From assembly GCA_910579745.1 (NCBI GenBank), contig CAJTVH010000039.1, forward strand, positions 1-30,152: 30,152 nt of DNA. Reading direction: 5' to 3'. Each line of letters begins with the position of its first letter. The stretch's first letter is position 1. This DNA is from an uncultured Clostridia bacterium. GTDB lineage: Bacteria > Bacillota > Clostridia > Lachnospirales > CAG-274. The position numbers and the translations under genes are program-made. The notes beneath the pieces are model-generated. The model worked only from the letters and a program-made list of their open reading frames with translations, was not told where the DNA came from and ran no database searches. Shown here one piece after another: positions 24,320-30,152 of the stretch.

Positions 24320-24733
24320 ATGACAACAGAAATAATAAAAACGAGAAGATTGATTTTATGCGAATTTAAAAAGGAAGATGCGGAAATGAGTATGAGAATG
24401 GAGCATCTGATGGAGAAGCTACGAAAAATTCTACATGGTCCGTGTATGAGAATGTAGAAATTACCAAAAACGTTTTTAATTAATAATATCAGAAAATAAT
24501 ATTGGAATAAAGGAATAACTTCTGAAGTTTTACAGGTTGTTATTGATTTTTTCTTTACAATAGAATGTATTAATCGTAATGAGGCAAGGCTAAATAATCA
24601 TCATTCTGGCATGACTATGAGAAAATGCGGTATGTCTCATGAGGAAACACTTAGGCAGTTCACAAGAAATAATATGGTGATATGTGATTGCTGTTATTTC
24701 TTAATTTTGAGAGAAGATTATATATGGAAATAA
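24320..24733 (+). pseudogene. GNAT acetyltransferase pseudogene
   Basis: The reading begins MTTEIIKTRRLILCEFKKED, the start of a RimJ-type GNAT. A shift near 24393 is needed to continue GASDGEATKNSTWSVYENVE, and this frame stops near 24480. About 50 residues of the family's acetyl-CoA core are missing before WNKGITSEVLQVVIDFFFTI, MRKCGMSHEETLRQF and ICDCCYFLILREDYIWK, which resume in the first frame and end at 24733. The order is right, but the frameshift, stop and internal deletion make it a decayed copy. Flanking genes are intact housekeeping genes, so this is an isolated insertion or relic. Confidence 0.8.
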
Positions 24734-24887
24734 GTAATGTGTGAAAAAGTTTTAAAATAAATCGGTTTTATAGAGATTTATAAAATTTTTAGGGCGAAAC
24801 TATAAAAAATTTTTTTAATATGTCAGGTTTATTAAAGTTTGCCGGTTGTTCTTTTATTGTTTCGCTGTAGATGTGAGGTTTTCTATT

Positions 24888-26195
24888 TTGAGCAAAAAAA
24901 ATATAATTTTTAAAGTTGAAAAAGATAGTATTGCCGAGGAAATGGGAATTGAACCCGGAGACGTTCTTATAAATATAAACGATACCAATATTAAAGATGT
25001 TTTTGATTATAGATATTTAATTCAGAATGAATATATTGAGGTTGGTATTGAAAAGCCGAATGGGGAAGAATGGCTTTTGGAAATTGACAAAGAAGAATAT
25101 GAGGATCTGGGAATTGTTTTTGAAAAAGGGCTTATGGATAAAGCTAAAAGCTGTTTTAATAAATGTGTATTTTGTTTTATAGACCAACTTCCGAAAGGAA
25201 TGAGAGATACTCTTTATTTTAAAGATGATGACACAAGGCTTTCTTTTTTACAGGGAAATTATGTAACACTTACGAATATGAGTAAAGATGACATTAACAG
25301 ACTCATTTTTTATCATTTCTCACCGATTAATATATCCGTACATACAACGGATATGGAGCTTAGAAAATATATGCTTAAAAATCCCAACGCTATAAATGTT
25401 ATGGATTATATAAAATGTTTTTATGAAGCCGGTATTAAAATGAATTTTCAGATTGTTTTATGCAAAGGAATTAACGATGGGGGGCATCTTATAAAATCAA
25501 TTTGGGATTTGAGTAGTTTTATTCCTAATGGAATTAGTTTGTCAGTTGTTCCTTTTGGTATGACAAAATTTCGTGACGGACTTGAAAAAATTGAGGCTTT
25601 CAATAAAAAAGATTGTTGTGATATAATTGATATGGTTGAGAAAACTCAAAAAGAGCTGTTTGATAGATTCGGTACGAAATTTGTTTTTTTATCAGATGAA
25701 TTTTATATTATCGCTGAAAGAGAATTTCATAACGCTGATTTTTATGAAGATTTTTCACAGCTTGAAAATGGTGTTGGAATGATTAGTCTTATGGAGAGTG
25801 AATTTTTCGCTTATCTAAAATTGTTGGATGGCGACAATAAAAGACGTCATATTTCTATTGCCACGGGTTCCGCCGCTTATAAATTTATTTTAAATTTAAC
25901 TTCCGAATTGACTAAAAAATTTAATTATACTAAAATAGATGTATATGAAATAAAAAATAATTTTTTTGGAAATACAATTACTGTTTCAGGTCTTTTGACA
26001 GGCGGCGATATAATTGAGCAGCTTTCAGGAAAAGAATTAGGCGATTGTTTGTTAATTCCGGAAAACGCTTTTAAAGCTGATGATACTATTATGCTTGATG
26101 ACGTTAATATTAGAGACATTGAGAAAGCGCTTAGATGTAATGTGAAAATTTCATATTCCGACGGAGCCAAGTTTATAAATAATATCTTATTTTAA
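24888..26195 (+). CDS. DUF512 PDZ/radical-SAM-like protein
   Basis: This 435-residue protein joins an N-terminal PDZ-like domain (IIFKVEKDSIAEEMGIEPGD, VLININDTNIKD) to a radical-SAM-type core with a CX3CX2C cluster motif (SCFNKCVFCFIDQLPKGMRD) and the C-terminal DUF512 domain (GVGMISLMESEF, IATGSAAYKFI, VSGLLTGGDI). Members are common directly upstream of der in Clostridia and their substrate is unknown. The start is not an ATG: I use the TTG at 24888, which has GTGAGG nine bases upstream and begins right before the PDZ strand; a GTG at 24873 is an alternative. It is followed after 24 bases by der. Confidence 0.88.
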   Translation: MSKKNIIFKVEKDSIAEEMGIEPGDVLININDTNIKDVFDYRYLIQNEYIEVGIEKPNGEEWLLEIDKEEYEDLGIVFEKGLMDKAKSCFNKCVFCFIDQLPKGMRDTLYFKDDDTRLSFLQGNYVTLTNMSKDDINRLIFYHFSPINISVHTTDMELRKYMLKNPNAINVMDYIKCFYEAGIKMNFQIVLCKGINDGGHLIKSIWDLSSFIPNGISLSVVPFGMTKFRDGLEKIEAFNKKDCCDIIDMVEKTQKELFDRFGTKFVFLSDEFYIIAEREFHNADFYEDFSQLENGVGMISLMESEFFAYLKLLDGDNKRRHISIATGSAAYKFILNLTSELTKKFNYTKIDVYEIKNNFFGNTITVSGLLTGGDIIEQLSGKELGDCLLIPENAFKADDTIMLDDVNIRDIEKALRCNVKISYSDGAKFINNILF

Positions 26196-26219
26196 AAATG
26201 AGATAAGGAGGAAAATTTT

Positions 26220-27539
26220 ATGGCAAAACCTATTGTTGCCGTTGTTGGCAGACCTAACGTAGGTAAGTCTACACTTTTTAATAAAATAGCGGGAGAAAGA
26301 ATTTCGATTGTTGAGGATACTCCCGGAGTTACGAGGGACAGGATATACGCTGAGGCGGAATGGCTTAACTATAAATTTACCCTTATTGATACAGGCGGTC
26401 TTGAGCCGGAGTCAGACGATGTTATTTTAAAACAAATATACGCTCAGGCCGAAATAGCTATGGAAACGGCGGATGTTATTTTGTTTGTTGTTGATGTAAA
26501 GACAGGTGTTACCGATACTGATATGCAGGTTGCGAATATTTTGAGAAAAACTAAAAAACCTATTGTTCTCGCTGTAAATAAAGTTGACGACCTTAGAAAA
26601 TACAGTATGGATGTTTATGAGTTTTATTCTCTTGGTCTTGGTGACCCATGGGGAGTCTCAGCTGGACAGGGGCTTGGTCTTGGGGATATGCTTGATGAGA
26701 TTGTTAAGCATTTTTCTAAGGATTGCCTTGATAATGACGATGATGATACAATTAAGATTGCTATAATCGGGAAACCTAATGTCGGAAAATCTTCTCTTAT
26801 TAATAAGATTTTAGGGGAAGAAAGGGTTATTGTAAGTGATATAGCGGGAACTACGAGAGACGCTATTGACTCTTATTATGAGAAAGACGGACAAAAATAT
26901 ATTTTTATCGATACTGCCGGCATGAGAAGGAAAAGCAAGATTAAAGAAAATATTGAAAAATACAGTATTATACGTGCGGTTGCGGCTGTGCAAAGGGCGG
27001 ACGTTTGTGTTTTGATGATTAACGCTGAAGACGGAATTACAGATCAGGACACAAAAATCGCCGGAATTGCCCATGAAAATGGAAAGGCTTCCATTATAGT
27101 CGTGAATAAGTGGGATTTGATTGAAAAAGATAACAAAACGATGAATAAATTTATTAAAAATATTGAGAACGAACTTAAATATATGCCGTATGCCCCTGTA
27201 TTGTTTATTTCAACCCTTACGGGACAGCGTATCCATAAGCTTTTTGGGATGATTAAAGTTGTTTTTGAGAATAACTCAAGAAGAATCTCTACAGGGCTTT
27301 TAAATGACGTGTTGATTGAGGCTATGGCTGTTAATCAGCCTCCGGCGGAAAAAGGTCGGCCTCTAAAGATTTATTATATTACGCAAGTTTCTGTTAAACC
27401 GCCAACATTTGTTTTATTTGTGAATGATTCAGAGCTTTTACATTTTTCATATAAAAGATATATTGAAAATCAGTTAAGGCAAGCTTTTGGTTTTGATGGA
27501 ACTCCTATACATTTTATCGCTAGAAACAGAAAAGAATAA
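26220..27539 (+). CDS. der: Ribosome biogenesis GTPase Der (EngA)
   Basis: This 439-residue protein has two tandem GTPase domains that act in 50S subunit maturation. Domain 1: GRPNVGKSTLFNKI, DTPGVTRDRIYAEAEW, DTGG, and NKVD. Domain 2 begins near residue 178: GKPNVGKSSLINKI, DIAGTTRDAID, DTAGMRRKSKI and NKWD. The KH-like C-terminal domain (LNDVLIEAMAVNQPPAEKGR, KIYYITQ, PPTFVLFVND) is complete. AAGGAGG precedes the ATG. The DUF512-der-plsY-gpsA order is conserved in Clostridia. Confidence 0.97.
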   Translation: MAKPIVAVVGRPNVGKSTLFNKIAGERISIVEDTPGVTRDRIYAEAEWLNYKFTLIDTGGLEPESDDVILKQIYAQAEIAMETADVILFVVDVKTGVTDTDMQVANILRKTKKPIVLAVNKVDDLRKYSMDVYEFYSLGLGDPWGVSAGQGLGLGDMLDEIVKHFSKDCLDNDDDDTIKIAIIGKPNVGKSSLINKILGEERVIVSDIAGTTRDAIDSYYEKDGQKYIFIDTAGMRRKSKIKENIEKYSIIRAVAAVQRADVCVLMINAEDGITDQDTKIAGIAHENGKASIIVVNKWDLIEKDNKTMNKFIKNIENELKYMPYAPVLFISTLTGQRIHKLFGMIKVVFENNSRRISTGLLNDVLIEAMAVNQPPAEKGRPLKIYYITQVSVKPPTFVLFVNDSELLHFSYKRYIENQLRQAFGFDGTPIHFIARNRKE

Positions 27540-27918
27540 TTGATATTTTTTTTGATAGTGAGAATAACTTTCAAAAAATATTTCTTTGATTTTAAAATAC
27601 AGTAATTATTCAAGTGATGAGAAATGTGAGTATGATTTATATATTATTGCTGTAAAATCATATTTTATCAATAAGTTGTATGAGTTTATTAGAAGAAAAA
27701 AATATATTGAGAAAGATAAAAATGGAGACATTTAAATATGTACGCAAAATGAGCGGAAAAGTATGGGAAGACCAGAAAGCGGGTAAAATAGAAAATTTAC
27801 TGAAGATTATAAGAGTACGGTTCCAAAGGATTATACAAATGACAGAATGGCTCATTTATATATAGCTATTGAGTGGTAAAAAATTACTCTGTCATAATTT
27901 TTTAAGGAAGTGATTTTT
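27540..27918. other. Gap between der and plsY
   Basis: About 380 bases. They hold an AT-rich first part with no clear terminator for der and the frameshifted remnant at 27680-27879. I see no promoter of good consensus for plsY. Confidence 0.5.
27680..27879 (+). pseudogene. Unidentified frameshifted remnant
   Basis: One frame gives ETFKYVRKMSGKVWEDQKAG then KIENLL, and after a shift near 27800 another frame gives DYKSTVPKDYTNDRMAHLYI then AIEW and a TAA at 27877-27879. The two parts join into one plausible charged peptide of about 66 residues, which argues for a once-real gene with a single frameshift. I do not recognise the family, and no ribosome binding site precedes the ATG at 27680. It may be the C-terminal end of a larger lost gene. 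Confidence 0.4.
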
Positions 27919-28560
27919 ATGGAAAGGCTTATTTGTCTTGTTATAGGATATATTATAGGATGTATACAAACTGCTTTTATTGTGGGACGGATTATGGGAA
28001 AAATAGACATTCGTGATTTTGGAAGCGGAAACGCTGGTACTACCAATGTGACGAGAGTTCTTGGAGCGAAAGCGGGAGCTATTGTTTTTGTTTCAGATAT
28101 TCTAAAAGCGGTTATAGCGTATTGTATTTGCGCGGCTATTTTTAAGGGCGGAGGAACTTTTTTCGGCGATGGTAACATACTTTGGGGAATTTACGCCGGG
28201 GTAGGCGTTATTCTTGGACACGATTTTCCTTTTTACCTTAATTTTAAAGGAGGAAAAGGAATAGCCTCCACGCTTGGACTTATTTTATGCGTTGATTGGC
28301 GTGTGGCGCTGACTACTTACGCTTTTGGTCTAGCGGTTGTCATTGTTAAAAAATACATATCGTTATGTTCTCTTGTTATGGTTGTTGTCGCTCCGGCGTC
28401 TATGGTTTTATTTAGTTTTGTTATGGGAAATAAAATTAATACCGAAGCGGTTCTTCTTATGTCGGCTATTGGATTTTTAGCTTATTATCAGCATATACCT
28501 AATATAAAAAGACTTATTAAAGGTGAGGAAAACAAATTCAGTATTAAAAGAAATAAGTAG
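27919..28560 (+). CDS. plsY: Glycerol-3-phosphate acyltransferase PlsY
   Basis: This 213-residue membrane protein transfers acyl groups from acyl-phosphate to glycerol-3-phosphate, the first step of phospholipid synthesis in most Gram-positive bacteria. Three conserved loops are seen: FGSGNAGTTNVTRVLG, GHDFPFYLNFKGGKGIASTL and the C-terminal YYQHIPNIKRLIKGEE. Five membrane helices can be placed. I start at the ATG at 27919 with AAGGAAG upstream, in place of a GTG nine bases earlier. gpsA, whose product supplies the acceptor, follows after 11 bases. Confidence 0.96.
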   Translation: MERLICLVIGYIIGCIQTAFIVGRIMGKIDIRDFGSGNAGTTNVTRVLGAKAGAIVFVSDILKAVIAYCICAAIFKGGGTFFGDGNILWGIYAGVGVILGHDFPFYLNFKGGKGIASTLGLILCVDWRVALTTYAFGLAVVIVKKYISLCSLVMVVVAPASMVLFSFVMGNKINTEAVLLMSAIGFLAYYQHIPNIKRLIKGEENKFSIKRNK

Positions 28561-28571
28561 GAGGTATTGCT

Positions 28572-29573
28572 ATGAGTAAAATTTCCATAATTGGTTCGGG
28601 AAGCTGGGGAACAGCTCTTTCTGTTCTTCTGAGCGATAACGGTCATGAGGTTGTTTTATGGTCGAGGATTAAAGAAAAGGCTGAAAAAATCGCGAGGGAT
28701 AGAGAAAATAGAGAGTATTTACCGGGAATTATTCTTTCTGATAATATAAGAGTTACATATACAGACTCTGATATTGAAAATTCAGATTTAGTTATTCTTT
28801 CGGTTCCTTCTAAGGCTGTCAGAGAAACCGCGAAACGATTTTTAAATTATTTTTCGGAAAATCAAATTATTGTAAATGTAGCGAAAGGAATTGAGGAAGG
28901 ATCACTTTTGAGGCTATCTCAAATTATTAAAGAGGTTGTTCCCTTTTGCAGGGTTGCTGTTCTTTCCGGTCCGAGTCACGCTGAGGAAGTGGGAAAAGGT
29001 ATGGTTACAGCTTGTGTCGCCGCTTCTGAAAGTATTGAGGTCGCTGAGGCTGTTCAAAAAATATTTATGAGTCCTGTTTTTAGAGTTTACACAAATACAG
29101 ATATTATAGGAGTTGAAGTCGGCGGTGCTTTAAAGAATCTTATCGCCCTCGCCGCTGGAATTTCTGATGGCGTTGGATTTGGGGATAACTCAAAAGCGGC
29201 GCTTATGACAAGGGGAATCGTTGAGATTTCAAGACTTGGCGTAGCTATGGGCGGAAAAGCGGAAACATTTTCCGGACTTTCTGGAATCGGGGACCTTATT
29301 GTCACATGTACCAGCAGGCACAGCCGAAACAGAATGGCCGGCGTGCTTTTAGGCAAGGGAAAATCTCTTGAGGAAACTCTTAAAGAAGTACATATGGTTG
29401 TCGAAGGTGTTAATACAGCTAAGGCGGCTTATGATTTGTCTGTTAAATACAATGTCAATATGCCTATCACGAAGGAGATTTATGACGTTTTGTTTTTCGG
29501 GCAAGATACAAAACAGGCGGTTGTCAATCTTATGACAAGAGACAAGACCGCCGAGTATAATTTTATTAATTAA
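28572..29573 (+). CDS. gpsA: Glycerol-3-phosphate dehydrogenase [NAD(P)+]
   Basis: This 333-residue cytosolic enzyme reduces dihydroxyacetone phosphate to sn-glycerol-3-phosphate, the substrate of PlsY encoded just upstream. The Rossmann nucleotide motif IIGSGSWGTALSVLLSDNG opens the chain. NVAKGIEEGSLLRLSQII, LSGPSHAEEV and the catalytic-lysine region GVEVGGALKNLIALAAGI follow, then TFSGLSGIGDLIVTCTSRHS. Length is normal. TAGGAGG precedes the ATG. plsY and gpsA form one unit. Confidence 0.97.
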   Translation: MSKISIIGSGSWGTALSVLLSDNGHEVVLWSRIKEKAEKIARDRENREYLPGIILSDNIRVTYTDSDIENSDLVILSVPSKAVRETAKRFLNYFSENQIIVNVAKGIEEGSLLRLSQIIKEVVPFCRVAVLSGPSHAEEVGKGMVTACVAASESIEVAEAVQKIFMSPVFRVYTNTDIIGVEVGGALKNLIALAAGISDGVGFGDNSKAALMTRGIVEISRLGVAMGGKAETFSGLSGIGDLIVTCTSRHSRNRMAGVLLGKGKSLEETLKEVHMVVEGVNTAKAAYDLSVKYNVNMPITKEIYDVLFFGQDTKQAVVNLMTRDKTAEYNFIN

Positions 29574-29590
29574 TTTGGGAGGTATTAATA

Positions 29591-30152
29591 ATGTACAAAG
29601 ATGTTAAAGGCAAATGGGTTGCCGACCTTGGAAACGGAAATTATAAAAATCCTATTTTATTCGCAGACTATTCAGACCCTGACATTATTCGTGTAGATGA
29701 CGATTTTTTTATGGTTTCATCTTCTTTTACATATTTTCCTGGAATGCCTGTTTTACACTCAAAAGATCTTGTAAACTGGAAAGTTATCAGCCACGCTGTA
29801 GAAAAGATGCCTTTTGAGCGATATGACAAGCCTCAACACGGAAAAGGTATATGGGCGCCAAGTATAAGATTCCACGATGGCAAGTTTTATGTTTATTTCG
29901 GTGATCCTGATCTTGGTATTTTTATGGCGAATACTTCCGATCCTTTTGGAAAATGGAATGATGTTGTGTGCGTTAAAGAAGCTTATGGCTGGATTGATCC
30001 ATGCCCTATTTGGGACGACGATGGAAAAGCTTATCTTGTTCACGCTTTCGCTAAAAGCAGATGTGGTTTTAAAAGCCGACTCGCGATAAGTGAGATGTCT
30101 CCTGACGGAACCAAGCTTATTGGTGAGGACACTATGGTTTTTGACGGAAGAA
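29591..30152 (+). CDS. Glycoside hydrolase family 43 protein, 5' part
   Basis: The first 187 residues are visible; the gene runs off the window. NPILFADYSDPDIIRVDDDF followed by FFMVSSSFTYFPGMPVLHSK carries the catalytic-base aspartate in the standard GH43 place, and GKGIWAPSIRFHDGKFYVYF and YGWIDPCPIWDDDGKAYLVH (second conserved aspartate) continue the five-bladed propeller. GH43 enzymes are xylosidases or arabinofuranosidases; the form with DYSDPD and YFPGMPVLHSKD resembles the beta-xylosidase/arabinofuranosidase subgroup. The acid glutamate is beyond the edge. No signal peptide is present, so it acts in the cytosol. GGGAGG precedes the ATG, which starts only 17 bases after gpsA. Confidence 0.93.
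   Translation, partial: MYKDVKGKWVADLGNGNYKNPILFADYSDPDIIRVDDDFFMVSSSFTYFPGMPVLHSKDLVNWKVISHAVEKMPFERYDKPQHGKGIWAPSIRFHDGKFYVYFGDPDLGIFMANTSDPFGKWNDVVCVKEAYGWIDPCPIWDDDGKAYLVHAFAKSRCGFKSRLAISEMSPDGTKLIGEDTMVFDGR

Noticed and set aside
1..30152. Searched by eye for CRISPR arrays, tRNA or rRNA genes and tandem repeats
   Set aside because: No regularly spaced repeats, no cloverleaf-like tRNA sequence with conserved T-loop bases, and no rRNA segments were recognised.

Overview
The window reads as a chromosome segment from a low-GC, strictly anaerobic member of the Clostridia (Bacillota), possibly Lachnospiraceae-like. The reasons are AT-rich intergenic DNA, strong AGGAGG-type ribosome binding sites, TTGACA/TATAAT promoters, a single-chain pyruvate:ferredoxin oxidoreductase, and Firmicute gene orders (rpsO-pnp-M16 peptidase; rnhB followed by a FliK-like and a YlqH-like gene and yraN; DUF512-der-plsY-gpsA). 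The species cannot be named from sequence alone.

Left region (1 to about 6,000) is a decayed mobile island. It holds broken pieces of integrative-element genes on both strands: tyrosine integrase N-terminus with an internal stop, a DUF3173-like gene, a relaxase, a VanR-type response regulator, a DUF3560-like piece, and two opposite-facing pieces of large serine recombinases. In the middle sits an apparently intact cassette on the minus strand, tetR-ilvB-ilvN, encoding a TetR regulator and both subunits of acetolactate synthase. An intact DUF4180 gene with its own promoter and terminator closes the island. A 159-bp MITE-like element lies exactly between the two recombinase pieces, and a second copy lies at 16083-16241.

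Middle region (6,200 to 16,100) returns to very AT-rich DNA. A consensus promoter with a leader of nearly 400 nt precedes an operon of a two-zinc-knuckle YvyF-like protein, clpS and clpA, a complete N-degron adaptor and unfoldase module. Then come the 1166-residue PFOR gene (nifJ), a 23-bp perfect inverted repeat acting as a terminator between convergent genes, a DUF1624-type membrane acyltransferase on the minus strand, and a nicotinamidase-like cysteine hydrolase.

Right region (16,300 to 30,152) is housekeeping DNA, all on the plus strand: rpsO and pnp with structured leaders, an M16 zinc peptidase, rnhB, a FliK-like protein, a standalone FlhB-C-terminal (YlqH-like) protein, a UPF0102 nuclease (yraN), a YfiH/PgeF enzyme, a GNAT pseudogene, a DUF512 PDZ/radical-SAM protein, der, an unidentified frameshifted remnant, plsY and gpsA (phospholipid synthesis), and the start of a GH43 glycosidase cut by the window end.

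The observations most worth a second look are: the tetR-ilvBN cassette with related palindromic sites in front of both tetR and ilvB; a four-cysteine insert in IlvB; the paired MITE, one copy of which bridges a rearranged recombinase junction; and the zinc-knuckle protein placed with ClpS/ClpA. I found no CRISPR array, tRNA or rRNA gene, and no clearly novel multi-gene defence system.
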